Of a stretch of 15,166 nucleotides of DNA, positions 1 to 7,766 are shown in pieces. The stretch lies in assembly GCA_002471845.1 (NCBI GenBank), contig DKQT01000014.1:79749-94914 (forward strand). Reading direction: 5' to 3'. Source of the stretch: Fidelibacterota bacterium UBA7301. Its GTDB lineage: Bacteria; Fidelibacterota; Marinisomatia; Marinisomatales; TCS55. The notes beneath the pieces are model-generated. The model was given only the letters and a program-made list of their open reading frames with translations. It made no database searches and was not told the origin of the DNA. The translations under genes and the position numbers were made by a program. The stretch's first letter is position 1, and every line of letters begins with the position of its first letter.

Positions 1-684
1 CGTAAAACACTCACCCGGGATATGCAGTCCATCATTGAAGAAATGGCCATCGAAGAATGGCAGGATTCTGATTTGTATTCTCCCAGTTTTAATATTGCCC
101 CGACACAAACCTCACCGGTGATGATCGACCGTATGGGCCGGCGGGTAAAACACATGCAGTGGGGACTGATTCCAAACTGGGCTAAAGATGAGTCCATTAG
201 TTCGAAACTCATCAATGCACGGGCAGAAACATTATTGCAGAAACCGTCTTTTCAAAACCTGGTGCCAAGAAAAAGATGTGTGGTAATCAGCGATGGCTAT
301 TATGAATGGAAGCGAACCTCCAGCAAATCAATTCCATACTATATCCACCATCGTGAAAATAAACTCCTACCCATGGCCGGTCTTTGGGATACGTGGAAAA
401 ACCTGTCCGATGAGAGCATTTTCAGCTACACCGTAATTACCACCACGTCTTCGCCTGGTATTGAGGATATCCATCACCGCATGCCTGTAATATTAAAACA
501 GGATAATATTAATCCATGGCTCCAAGTACATAATACTTCTATTCCCGATGCCATGGATCTACTGGTCCCTTATTCGGGTCCGCTCAATTCATTCCAGGTT
601 TCAACCATGGTTAATTCTCCGAAGAATAATCGTAAGGAATGTATCGTTCCCATAGGGGATTCGGATAGCTTATCCTTATTTTAA
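1..684 (+). CDS. SOS response-associated peptidase (SRAP/YedK/HMCES family), 5'-truncated by window edge
   Basis: SRAP proteins recognise abasic sites in single-stranded DNA and protect them by a covalent thiazolidine link to Cys2. The frame is open from base 1 and reads RKTLTRD before the first in-window Met at 22. Because the family starts MCGR, only about three codons (Met, catalytic Cys2, Gly) appear to lie outside the window; the Met at 22 is not the start. With R as residue 4, the active-site Asn is N34 in FNIAPTQ, the Glu is E79 in INARAET, and the His is H161 in the IHHRMPVIL motif. The RCVVISDGYYEWK stretch is also characteristic. Total length would be about 230 aa, normal for the family. 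No LexA-type box can be judged because the promoter is off the window. A 222-bp spacer with a possible hairpin follows. Confidence 0.93.
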   Translation, partial: RKTLTRDMQSIIEEMAIEEWQDSDLYSPSFNIAPTQTSPVMIDRMGRRVKHMQWGLIPNWAKDESISSKLINARAETLLQKPSFQNLVPRKRCVVISDGYYEWKRTSSKSIPYYIHHRENKLLPMAGLWDTWKNLSDESIFSYTVITTTSSPGIEDIHHRMPVILKQDNINPWLQVHNTSIPDAMDLLVPYSGPLNSFQVSTMVNSPKNNRKECIVPIGDSDSLSLF

Positions 685-725
685 TCTATTTGAAAAATTA
701 TTGAAATTATGAATTTTATGCTTGC

Positions 726-767
726 CGTTTAGGGATGAACCAGACCAATTTCTCCACGGTCTAAACG
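726..767. repeat. Imperfectly filled inverted repeat in the spacer upstream of the TonB receptor gene
   Basis: A perfect 7-bp inverted repeat, CGTTTAG (726-732) and CTAAACG (761-767), encloses 28 bases. A second possible pairing, AGACC (742-746) with GGTCT (758-762), competes with it for bases 761-762, so two mutually exclusive folds are possible. There is no coding potential here. It could be a folded leader or an operator for the receptor gene 140 bases downstream, or chance. No promoter in the 685-906 spacer is clear enough to name. Confidence 0.3.
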
Positions 768-814
768 TAGCGATTGGATGAATTAGTAGAGGTTAAATAC
801 AGGCAAAATTCAGG

Positions 815-838
815 TGCTTATATTTTTTTAAATAAGCA
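815..838. repeat. AT-rich hairpin upstream of the TonB receptor gene
   Basis: TGCTTAT (815-821) pairs perfectly with ATAAGCA (832-838) around a 10-base T-rich loop. The T-run lies in the loop rather than after the stem, so on the plus strand it does not look like a standard intrinsic terminator for the SRAP gene. It lies 69 bases before the receptor start and could be part of its 5' leader. Function is not known. Confidence 0.3.
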
Positions 839-894
839 TTAAAAGACCAAACCCTCGGAATAAAAATTTTTCAATTCAATTTTCAATCATAATC

Positions 895-900
895 AAGGAG
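895..900 (+). promoter_or_regulatory. Shine-Dalgarno site of the TonB-dependent receptor
   Basis: AAGGAG stands 6 bases before ATG 907 and 9 bases before ATG 910. It is the strongest ribosome-binding site in the window; most other genes here have weak or no such sites. Both in-frame ATGs are usable, and the spacing slightly favours the second. Confidence 0.7.
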
Positions 901-906
901 AGCAAC

Positions 907-3639
907 ATGATGAGAAAATTCTCACAAGTTCTAATATTTGTCCTACTGCCCGTATTTGTGGTGGCCCAGCACACTGTGTCGGGTACAGTCACAGATGCAG
1001 CCACAGGTGATGCCCTGCCGGGCGCCAACGTGGTTATAGTAGGAACAAGCATGGGTGCTGCAGCTGCATCAGATGGATCGTTTACGATCAATAATGTACC
1101 TGCAGGATCTTACACAATCACAGCTTCGGTGATCGGTTATGCCGATGATAGCGAAAGCCTTAATGTCAGCGGAGATGTTACAGTAAACTTCTCCCTGGAA
1201 ACTTCGGCGGTGGAACTTTCTGCTTTAGAAGTTTTGGCATCTCGCGCAGGTGAAAAAACGCCGGTAGCATTTACAAACATTTCCAAAACAGAAATGGAAG
1301 CACGCCTTGGATCTCAAGATATTCCAATGATATTAAATACGACACCCAGTGTTTATGCCACCCAACAGGGTGGCGGTGCAGGTGATGCCCGGATTAACGT
1401 CCGTGGATTTAACCAAAGAAACGTTGCTGTAATGATCAACGGTGTACCGCAGAATGATATGGAAAACGGTTGGGTTTACTGGTCCAATTGGGACGGTGTT
1501 GGCGATGCCACATCTTCCATCCAGATGCAACGTGGTCTTTCCGCTGTAAATCTTGCTACCCCTTCCATTGGCGGAACCATGAATATTATTACGGATCCAA
1601 CGGCACTAAAACGTGGTGGAAAATTCAAACAAGAAATTGGTGCCGGTGGTTTCCTTAAAACAACTGCCAACCTGAATACAGGATTGATCGATGATAAAAT
1701 GGCTTTCAGCGCCACCATCGTTCGCAAAACAGGAAATGGTCTCATTGATAAAACCTGGACAGATGCCTGGGCATACTATTTTGGCGCCACCTATGCCATG
1801 GATGACCAAAGTCGTGTCGAGCTGTATGCCATTGGTGCACCCCAGCGCCATGGCCAAAATCTGTATAAACAAAATATGGCTTCTTATGGTGATGATGCAG
1901 TTGAGTTTGCCAAAGAGCAGGATGATTATGATCAGTCCGGTTTTACAAAGTTTGCGAATGGTTCCAGAACATTAAATCAGAACTGGGGTCCTGTAAGTTC
2001 AAGTTACAGTGGGAAACAGTACTGGTATATGTATGGAGCGCGAACAACAGAGCGTTTTAATAAGAGTTTTCTCAATGAACGGGAAAACTTTTTTCATAAA
2101 CCGCTTGTTAACTTAAACTATTTCCGCACCATTAGTGATAATATGAGATTCTCATCTGTCGTCTACTGGTCTGGTGGTTCCGGTGGAGGTACTGGAACTT
2201 ATGGTAGTTCTTTCCGAGCTCCTGCTGTTGCTGGGAACAAGTGGTATGCAAGTTCTCCATGGAAATGGGATTGGGATGCAGCGATCGCCGCTAATTCTAA
2301 TAACGTAGATGCAGATTATTCATCAAGCGAAAACAGGTCAAAAGGTATTTTGAGAAACAGTATTAATCGCCAAGATACCTATGGAGCTATTGCAAAACTA
2401 AACCATGATGTCAATGATAATCTAAAAACTCAATTGGGTATTGACTGGCGTACTGCATCAATAGAACATGCCCGCGAAGTGCGCGATCTTCTGGGTGGGG
2501 ATTATTATGTTTACACTGGTAATAATAATGATCTAACTACCCAATCAAAAATGAAGCGGCTTGGGGATATCATTGCTTATCATAATAGCACAACAGTGGA
2601 TTGGCTTGGATTCTATGCACAAGCAAATTATGTTGCCGGCCCACTTAATGCCTATGGTATGGCTGGTACATCAACCATCGCTTATTCATATACAGATCAT
2701 TTTACATTTGCTCAAAAAAAGATTGAATCTGGCTCCATTGGAACTTTTCAAGTAAAAGGTGGTGTGAATTATGAGTTAAGTGATGTACTCTCAGGTTTCG
2801 CAAATGTTGGCCTTGTTGAAAAACCGCCAATTATGGATAACGTTATTTACTATGATGGAACCAAAGCTTCTGATCCAGTTAACGAAAAATTTCAAAGCAT
2901 GGAATTTGGAGTTAATTATAGATCGCCTAAATATGCATTAAAAGCAAACTACTATAATACCCAGTGGGAAGATCGTAACCTCACAAGAAATGTAACAACA
3001 GGACAAGGTTCAAGTGGCGACACTGATGTGATCTTCTTAAGAGGCGTAAATCAATCTCATAGCGGAATTGAAATGGAAGGTTCTGCTCAGGTCATAGATA
3101 TGTTGCGCTTAGACTTTGCCGCTTCATTTGGTAACTGGAAATTTGCCGGAGATGCCAAAGGTACATATACTGAATACACTGATAAAGGGACGGTTGAACA
3201 AACGCAGTATGAATATGCCCTTAAAGATCTATGGGTAGGAGATATGCCTCAAACTGGTATAGTGGTTGGAGCGACACTTACACCGATAGACGGATTAATG
3301 GCTCAACTTGTAGTAAATAAGTATGACAAAAACTATGCGGACTGGAGCCCAGGTGCTCGTGAAATCAGCGGCGGCACAGCTGATAGAGAACAAGTGTGGA
3401 TGGCGCCAGGATACATGAAAATGGATTTCCATGGCTACTACAACCTGCCAATGCAAATAGCAGGTGCGAACCTACAAGTGTTTGCTCATATCTTTAACAT
3501 GACTGATGAATTATACATTCAGGATGCTGTAGATAATAGTCAGTATAATAGCGTTGATAAAGATCATGATGCAGACAGTGCAGAAGTATTCTTTGGAATA
3601 CCACAATCCTTCAACGTGGGTCTGACTGTCCGATTCTAA
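907..3639 (+). CDS. TonB-dependent outer-membrane receptor with carboxypeptidase-regulatory-like N-domain
   Basis: A 910-aa outer-membrane beta-barrel transporter powered by TonB-ExbBD. Residues 1-20 form a signal peptide (MMRKF followed by a hydrophobic core ending VVA, cleavage before Q21). Residues about 22-100 match the CarboxypepD_reg-like beta-sandwich (SGTVTDAATGDALPGANV, then DGSFTINNVPAGSYT). About 115-225 is the plug, with INVRGFNQRNVAVMINGVP and GGTMNIITD. The rest is a barrel rich in aromatic, alternating strands that ends in Phe (NVGLTVRF), as outer-membrane proteins do. There is no adjacent SusD-like lipoprotein, so this is not a classic SusCD pair and the substrate cannot be read from context. 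The gene stands alone between a 222-bp spacer and a strong terminator. High translation is suggested by its AAGGAG site. Family assignment is sure; substrate is unknown. Confidence 0.95.
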   Translation: MMRKFSQVLIFVLLPVFVVAQHTVSGTVTDAATGDALPGANVVIVGTSMGAAAASDGSFTINNVPAGSYTITASVIGYADDSESLNVSGDVTVNFSLETSAVELSALEVLASRAGEKTPVAFTNISKTEMEARLGSQDIPMILNTTPSVYATQQGGGAGDARINVRGFNQRNVAVMINGVPQNDMENGWVYWSNWDGVGDATSSIQMQRGLSAVNLATPSIGGTMNIITDPTALKRGGKFKQEIGAGGFLKTTANLNTGLIDDKMAFSATIVRKTGNGLIDKTWTDAWAYYFGATYAMDDQSRVELYAIGAPQRHGQNLYKQNMASYGDDAVEFAKEQDDYDQSGFTKFANGSRTLNQNWGPVSSSYSGKQYWYMYGARTTERFNKSFLNERENFFHKPLVNLNYFRTISDNMRFSSVVYWSGGSGGGTGTYGSSFRAPAVAGNKWYASSPWKWDWDAAIAANSNNVDADYSSSENRSKGILRNSINRQDTYGAIAKLNHDVNDNLKTQLGIDWRTASIEHAREVRDLLGGDYYVYTGNNNDLTTQSKMKRLGDIIAYHNSTTVDWLGFYAQANYVAGPLNAYGMAGTSTIAYSYTDHFTFAQKKIESGSIGTFQVKGGVNYELSDVLSGFANVGLVEKPPIMDNVIYYDGTKASDPVNEKFQSMEFGVNYRSPKYALKANYYNTQWEDRNLTRNVTTGQGSSGDTDVIFLRGVNQSHSGIEMEGSAQVIDMLRLDFAASFGNWKFAGDAKGTYTEYTDKGTVEQTQYEYALKDLWVGDMPQTGIVVGATLTPIDGLMAQLVVNKYDKNYADWSPGAREISGGTADREQVWMAPGYMKMDFHGYYNLPMQIAGANLQVFAHIFNMTDELYIQDAVDNSQYNSVDKDHDADSAEVFFGIPQSFNVGLTVRF

Positions 3640-3670
3640 TCTGAATTAGATTCTTTAATAGTCTAATAGA

Positions 3671-3703
3671 AAAGCCCTCTCACGTGTTGTGAGAGGGCTT
3701 TTT
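3671..3703. terminator. Strong intrinsic terminator, probably bidirectional
   Basis: A perfect 13-bp stem, AAAGCCCTCTCAC (3671-3683) and GTGAGAGGGCTTT (3689-3701), encloses a 5-base loop and runs into five Ts (3699-3703) on the plus strand. On the minus strand the same stem is followed by TTTTC and an AT-rich stretch. It begins 32 bases after the receptor stop codon and lies 58 bases beyond the stop of the converging minus-strand gene, so it can end both transcripts. Confidence 0.93.
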
Positions 3704-3760
3704 ATTTATTATATAGTTGTAGGTAAGGCGTTCTGTTATAATTGCATTGTCAGATATCAA

Positions 3761-4330
3761 TTATGGGGTTGAATCATCTAGGGCCGCATACTGCTGCCAG
3801 AACCGAACCGCATCGGCCCATTCTTCTGATGAATAATGGGCTTTAGTGCCCCCCTTTAATTCGAGTTGGTTACGCATCATTGTAACATGGCCCATAGGAA
3901 GATTCTTAACTCCTTCTGGGATAGCATGAATACTGATGAGTTCCCATTCCGCATCAGTGGAATGTTCATCATTTTCTGCCAACACATCATGGCGGTATAA
4001 AATATATTCCACCCGTCCTGCCTTTAGCGGCGCGCCATTTTTTGCCCGCGTTTGGATATAAGGTGCTTCACCCTCCTGCCGCTTCACAACGGAGGAAACC
4101 AATTCTGTATCTTCATCAATTTTTACAAAGGGACATATAAACTCAGAAGCTAACTTTTCACTTCCGATTATAATTCGGACCCCGTCACGATAGCCTTCTT
4201 TATAGTGGTTATCCGCCATTTGAGTTTCCGCATCCTGGGCAATATCCTCAAAGGAAAGGGATTCAGCGTATGTTTTACCCGATCCCTTAACCTGACGGCG
4301 GACGAATTTGTTTACAGCGACTTTTCCCAT
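3761..4330 (-). CDS. Conserved protein of unknown function, DUF3228-like
   Basis: A 189-aa soluble protein with no signal peptide or membrane segment. It resembles DUF3228 from memory, a family in bacteria and some algae without a known function. The most distinctive part is the C-terminal third: HAIPEGVKNLPMGHVTMMRN, then QLELKGGTKAHYSSEEW and a final FWQQYA. A YILYRHDVL strand precedes it at about 110-118. The N-terminus is Lys/Arg-rich. It is the last gene of a minus-strand unit: ATG 4330 lies 8 bases after the stop of the methyltransferase gene, with no good ribosome-binding site, so coupled translation is likely. The shared terminator at 3671-3703 ends the unit. The family name is moderately certain; function is not assignable. 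Confidence 0.62.
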   Translation of the reverse strand: MGKVAVNKFVRRQVKGSGKTYAESLSFEDIAQDAETQMADNHYKEGYRDGVRIIIGSEKLASEFICPFVKIDEDTELVSSVVKRQEGEAPYIQTRAKNGAPLKAGRVEYILYRHDVLAENDEHSTDAEWELISIHAIPEGVKNLPMGHVTMMRNQLELKGGTKAHYSSEEWADAVRFWQQYAALDDSTP

Positions 4331-4338
4331 AATAAGCG

Positions 4339-5088
4339 CTAATTACCTTTTGGTGTAAAGAAAAAATTATTCACATAGATCTTTCGGTTGGGATCAATTT
4401 GATATTTATGAAGGTCAAAATTATTCAAACTTATAAATGAATCGCCATCATAAAACCAACCTTCATAATTAAGATTCGTAAAAAATTCAAATACTGCCGT
4501 TACATTTTCAGGACCATTATGACGCGCTTCACATTCGAGTAATACAACGGGCTTAAAACGTGTTAGGATCCTTTCCCCACCCATAAGAACATCCAGTTCG
4601 TGGCCTTCAACATCGCATTTTATCAAGTCTATTGTTTCCAAATTTCGTAATAATGTAAAATCATCCAATGTTGTTGTATGAACATTGATTCGGTTTCCAT
4701 TTTTATTGTCACTTGCTATTAATGATGCGCTTGGAGATGGTCTTCCCCCGGGAATATTCATAGTTGTGTCAGACTTCATAGAAGAAAGGGCCATAGTTTC
4801 TACTTGGATATTCTGGTATTTTGATCGTTTGGCAATGCCAGTTAAATATTGATTCAGCTGCGGTTGTGGTTCAAAGGCATAAACATATCCTGATTTGCCC
4901 ACTCGCATAGACATCCAATAGGTATAAGCGCCTTTATGTGCCCCAATATCTAAGGCAACCTGCCCCGATTTTAAGTGCCTTAATAAAAAGTTAATTTCCG
5001 GTTTTTCTGTACGCAGTCGATATCGCCATGCCCGAATTACCCATCTCATGTAATCATTGTTAATAAATTGATGCATTATTTTTTCCAT
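4339..5088 (-). CDS. FkbM family SAM-dependent methyltransferase
   Basis: A Rossmann-type O-methyltransferase of about 249 aa. Residues 45-53 (ALDIGAHKG) form the AdoMet-binding glycine motif. AFEPQPQLNQYL supplies the acidic residue at the end of strand 2. LIKCDVEGHELDVLMGGE is the signature FkbM segment, followed by VVLLECE. FkbM enzymes methylate hydroxyls of sugars, glycolipids or natural products; the acceptor here cannot be told. Two starts are possible. ATG 5088 overlaps the upstream peptidase gene by 13 bases. ATG 5076 shares one base with that gene's stop (TAATG), a typical reinitiation arrangement, and would give 245 aa. I list the longer form. There is no signal peptide, so it acts in the cytoplasm. 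The unusual partner is an exported S58 peptidase, with which it is probably cotranscribed. Confidence 0.88.
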   Translation of the reverse strand: MEKIMHQFINNDYMRWVIRAWRYRLRTEKPEINFLLRHLKSGQVALDIGAHKGAYTYWMSMRVGKSGYVYAFEPQPQLNQYLTGIAKRSKYQNIQVETMALSSMKSDTTMNIPGGRPSPSASLIASDNKNGNRINVHTTTLDDFTLLRNLETIDLIKCDVEGHELDVLMGGERILTRFKPVVLLECEARHNGPENVTAVFEFFTNLNYEGWFYDGDSFISLNNFDLHKYQIDPNRKIYVNNFFFTPKGN

Positions 5089-6254
5089 GGATATAGTTTC
5101 TTATTCCAGTTCAGTGCTTTGTATTTTTTGAGGATTTGCATTGTTTTATCAACAGGGAGTGCTTCCATTGTGCCATAGCGGCTGGATACCGTTTCTGCCA
5201 TGAATAATGAATTGATAATAGCTTCTTCTGTCGCTTCAACCGTAGCCATGAAAAGGGCACTCATGTTGCGATTCCGGATATCTTTTCGCGACACTTCTAT
5301 TTCATTGGAACCGCCAAATTGACCCGTTCCTCCAGTGACTCTGTTTGCGCGATGGGTGGAAAAAATAATGGCATAATCACCACTACCATTGGATGAATAA
5401 GCACCCACGCGCCCAAAGGCATGATCCACCCGTTTGGCCATTCGTTTTAAGTTACGATTGGATAAGGGTGCGTCCGTGGCAATAACGATCATGCAGGAGC
5501 CTTCATCTTCGTCATAGGGTATTTGAGATGCGAATGGGGATTTTTTCAGTTCACGCCCCACAGGTGCCCCGTTGATCATGAGAGAGCCCCCAAAATTGGT
5601 TTGGACCAAAACACCAACTGTATATCCCCCTGCTTCTTTTGGAAGGACCCGTGAGGCAGTGCCGATACCTCCTTTGAATCCCAGGGCACGAGTGCCGGTT
5701 CCGGCACCTACCGATCCCTCAGCTACCAGGCCGCTTTTTGCATTTCGGATTGCATTTAATGTGTGATGGTTTTGAACATGGCGTCCGGCAATATCATTTA
5801 ATCGGCCATCATTGGTTTCTCCAACGACTGGGTTTACAGTGCCCTGATGCCCCGGAACCGCGAGCATATATCCCAATATATCATCCGCCACTGAAAATGT
5901 ATTCAGCGTATTGGTCAATCCGATAGGTGTTTCAATGGTACCCAATTCCTCGATTTGAGTGAATCCAACAGCTTTGCCGTATCCGTTGGTCACATGGACA
6001 GCCGCCATGACTTTTTCCTGGTATAGGTTTCCCTGGTGGGGGATAATGACCGTAACACCAGTTCGGATACTGTCCGTTTCAATGACCGTTTCATGGCCAA
6101 CGGTTACGCCGGCCACATCCGTAATGGCATTCCATTTTCCCGTATTAAATAGGCCGATTTCAAGGCCCCTATCCCTGGGGCGGAATTTTTGAGCAATTAC
6201 AGTTGATCCGAATAAGAAGCATAATAAAATTGTAATGACAGATAATTTTTTCAT
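5076..6254 (-). CDS. Exported P1/S58 family aminopeptidase (DmpA-type, self-processing)
   Basis: A 392-aa member of the DmpA/BapA family, N-terminal-nucleophile-like peptidases that cleave themselves into two chains. The expected cut is between G252 and S253 in DEGSCMIVIATDAPL, making S253 the new N-terminal nucleophile. Other family marks are NAITDVAGVTVGHET (42-56), VVGETNDGRLND (143-154), NFGGSLMINGAPVGREL and SNGSGDYAIIFST. An open frame extends to a TTG at 6308, but I chose ATG 6254 because it begins a clear signal peptide, MKKLSVITILLCFLFGSTVI with cleavage after A21. The protein is therefore probably periplasmic or secreted and acts on small peptides or D- or beta-amino-acid amides (known for relatives; substrate here unknown). 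It is the first gene of the minus-strand unit and is translationally coupled to the methyltransferase. It lies head-to-head with the DUF971 gene across 84 bases. Confidence 0.9.
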   Translation of the reverse strand: MKKLSVITILLCFLFGSTVIAQKFRPRDRGLEIGLFNTGKWNAITDVAGVTVGHETVIETDSIRTGVTVIIPHQGNLYQEKVMAAVHVTNGYGKAVGFTQIEELGTIETPIGLTNTLNTFSVADDILGYMLAVPGHQGTVNPVVGETNDGRLNDIAGRHVQNHHTLNAIRNAKSGLVAEGSVGAGTGTRALGFKGGIGTASRVLPKEAGGYTVGVLVQTNFGGSLMINGAPVGRELKKSPFASQIPYDEDEGSCMIVIATDAPLSNRNLKRMAKRVDHAFGRVGAYSSNGSGDYAIIFSTHRANRVTGGTGQFGGSNEIEVSRKDIRNRNMSALFMATVEATEEAIINSLFMAETVSSRYGTMEALPVDKTMQILKKYKALNWNKKLYPWKK

Positions 6255-6269
6255 ATCCAAAGCTACAAA

Positions 6270-6298
6270 ATCATAAAAGGATTTACTCCTATCTTTAA
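6270..6298 (-). promoter_or_regulatory. Possible sigma-70-like promoter for the peptidase unit
   Basis: On the minus strand TTAAAG (6298-6293) and TATGAT (6275-6270) are separated by exactly 17 bases. The -10 is a 5/6 match, the -35 only about 3/6. Transcription would start near 6263, giving a leader of roughly 9 bases before ATG 6254. The 84-bp spacer must also hold the promoter of the divergent DUF971 gene, which I could not pick out. Confidence 0.25.
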
Positions 6299-6338
6299 GA
6301 GGGTGCAAATTGAACCTCGTGAAAAAAGGAAATGATGA

Positions 6339-6647
6339 ATGGCTGACAATATTGGTATAGATAATTATGAAATTGTGAATGATCTTTTACTGGTTTCTTT
6401 TTCGGATAAAAGTGAAGCAATGATTGAATTAAAGAAACTAAGGGAGCGATGCCCTTGTGCCAAATGCCAGGGAGAAACGGATGCCCTCGGCAATCTTTAT
6501 AAAGGTCCGGACGTAAAATTAACCGATTCCAGTTTCCAAGTAAGCGGCATCCAGCCCGTGGGATATTATGGATTGCGCCCATTTTGGAAGGATGGCCATA
6601 ATACGGGAATTTTCATAGGCAACTTGCTTAAAATAATATCGGAATAA
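6339..6647 (+). CDS. DUF971 / gamma-butyrobetaine-hydroxylase-like N-terminal domain protein, zinc-binding
   Basis: A 102-aa stand-alone domain of the kind found at the N-terminus of gamma-butyrobetaine hydroxylase and as free DUF971 proteins in bacteria. A zinc site is visible: C38, C40 and C43 in RCPCAKC plus H87 in KDGHNTGIF, the three-Cys, one-His set known for the hydroxylase domain. GYYGLRPFWKDGH is the family's core motif. The catalytic 2-oxoglutarate oxygenase domain is absent, so this is not an oxygenase by itself. ATG 6339 is preceded by AAGGA at 6326-6330 with 8-base spacing; two out-of-frame ATGs just upstream are not used. It is 6 bases from the flavoprotein gene and clearly cotranscribed with it. 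In other bacteria the domain accompanies or fuses to Mrp-type Fe-S carrier proteins, so a Fe-S or metal role is an alternative. Confidence 0.85.
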   Translation: MADNIGIDNYEIVNDLLLVSFSDKSEAMIELKKLRERCPCAKCQGETDALGNLYKGPDVKLTDSSFQVSGIQPVGYYGLRPFWKDGHNTGIFIGNLLKIISE

Positions 6648-6653
6648 TTTTTA

Positions 6654-7766
6654 ATGTATGATGTTGTAATAATTGGTGCGGGAGTTGTTGGATTAGCTGT
6701 CGCTCGCGCTATTGGAGAAGCTTCTCAAAAGTCCGTTTTAATTATTGAAAAGGAAGAATCCTTTGGACGAGGCATTTCCAGCCGGAACAGCGAAGTGATT
6801 CATTCAGGAATATATTATACACCTGGATCACTGAAAGCCGAATATTGCAGCCGCGGGAGGGATTTGCTTTATGATTATTGTGACGCACACAATATCTGGA
6901 CGAACCGCTGCGGGAAGATCGTTGTGGGCAGGGAGCATCAATCCGACGATTTGGAAGCAATGTTTCATAACGCTCAGGAAAACAATGTTCCTGAAATTAA
7001 GATCATTGATAAGAAGGAAATCCAAAAACTCGAACCACAAGTTATTGGAGATGTGGGCTTATTTGTAGGCTGCACAGGGATCATATCCGCTCATGATCTG
7101 ATGGCGTCCTTTTATAAAAAATCCCAGGATTGCGACCATGATTATTTGTTTAAATCCCGGATAATTGGCGCAGAGACGACAAATGATGGTTATGAATTGT
7201 CCATAGGAAATCCCAACGGTGAGATTGAAAAAGTATCCACCCAGTGGGTGATCAATGCGGCGGGATTAGGAAGCGATCTTGCGGCTGAAATGTTAACTGC
7301 TGATTACCCATCACTGCGATTTTCAAAAGGATGTTATTATAAACTTTCGTCAAAATGGCGTGGCGCGTTTGATCACTTAGTCTATCCCCTCCCGGACAAG
7401 GAGCACGGTTCATTGGGAATCCACCTGAGCTTTGATGAAACACAAATGCCTAAACTGGGCCCCAGTGCCCACTGGGTGGATGACCATCATGAAAACTACG
7501 ATGTGGAAGAATCCCTATTAGACCAGTTTTTTGAGGAAGGCGCCCGCTATATTGATGGACTAAAAAAAGAAGATCTCTCTCCGGACTTTGCTGGGATTCG
7601 TCCCAAGATTTGGATGGATGAAAATCCAATGCCCGATTTTTATATTTCCCATGAAGCGGATAAGGGCTTTCCCGGTTGGGTCAATTTGATCGGTATTGAG
7701 TCCCCAGGACTCACTTCAGCCATCGCCATTGGCAATGATGTGGCCCGATGGGTGAATGAAGGCTAA
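6654..7766 (+). CDS. FAD-dependent oxidoreductase of the DAO / L-2-hydroxyglutarate oxidase-like family
   Basis: A 370-aa flavoprotein with an N-terminal FAD Rossmann motif (VVIIGAGVVGLAVARAIG, GxGxxG at 8-13) and an acidic ribose-binding E32 in LIIEKEE. SRNSEVIHSGIYYTPGSLKA (43-62) corresponds to the HSGIYY block of L-2-hydroxyglutarate oxidases/dehydrogenases. The central NAAGLGSDLA and the C-terminal IGIESPGLTSAIAIG complete the DAO-fold FAD site. L-2-hydroxyglutarate oxidase converts L-2-hydroxyglutarate to 2-oxoglutarate and passes electrons to the quinone pool or oxygen. The RNSE variant replaces the usual HNSG-type sequence, so another 2-hydroxyacid or amino acid remains possible. It has a very short spacer to DUF971 and no obvious ribosome-binding site, suggesting coupling. 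Its TAA interleaves with the TAG of trmL on the opposite strand. Confidence 0.85.
   Translation: MYDVVIIGAGVVGLAVARAIGEASQKSVLIIEKEESFGRGISSRNSEVIHSGIYYTPGSLKAEYCSRGRDLLYDYCDAHNIWTNRCGKIVVGREHQSDDLEAMFHNAQENNVPEIKIIDKKEIQKLEPQVIGDVGLFVGCTGIISAHDLMASFYKKSQDCDHDYLFKSRIIGAETTNDGYELSIGNPNGEIEKVSTQWVINAAGLGSDLAAEMLTADYPSLRFSKGCYYKLSSKWRGAFDHLVYPLPDKEHGSLGIHLSFDETQMPKLGPSAHWVDDHHENYDVEESLLDQFFEEGARYIDGLKKEDLSPDFAGIRPKIWMDENPMPDFYISHEADKGFPGWVNLIGIESPGLTSAIAIGNDVARWVNEG

Noticed and set aside
685..906. Short hidden gene or RNA gene in the spacer before the TonB receptor
   Set aside because: No tRNA-like fold, no open frame with a ribosome-binding site, and frequent stops; only weak inverted repeats were found.
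876..1091. Minus-strand open frame opposite the TonB receptor signal peptide
   Set aside because: It lies wholly across a well-supported gene, has no family motifs and reads as a low-complexity Ala/Thr/Val shadow.
6255..6308. 18-codon N-terminal extension of the S58 peptidase to 6308
   Set aside because: The codon at 6308 is TTG, and the extension would bury a good signal peptide beginning at ATG 6254.
6295..6582. Minus-strand open frame covering the DUF971 gene and the divergent spacer
   Set aside because: It overlaps a gene with an intact zinc motif and carries no recognisable family features itself.
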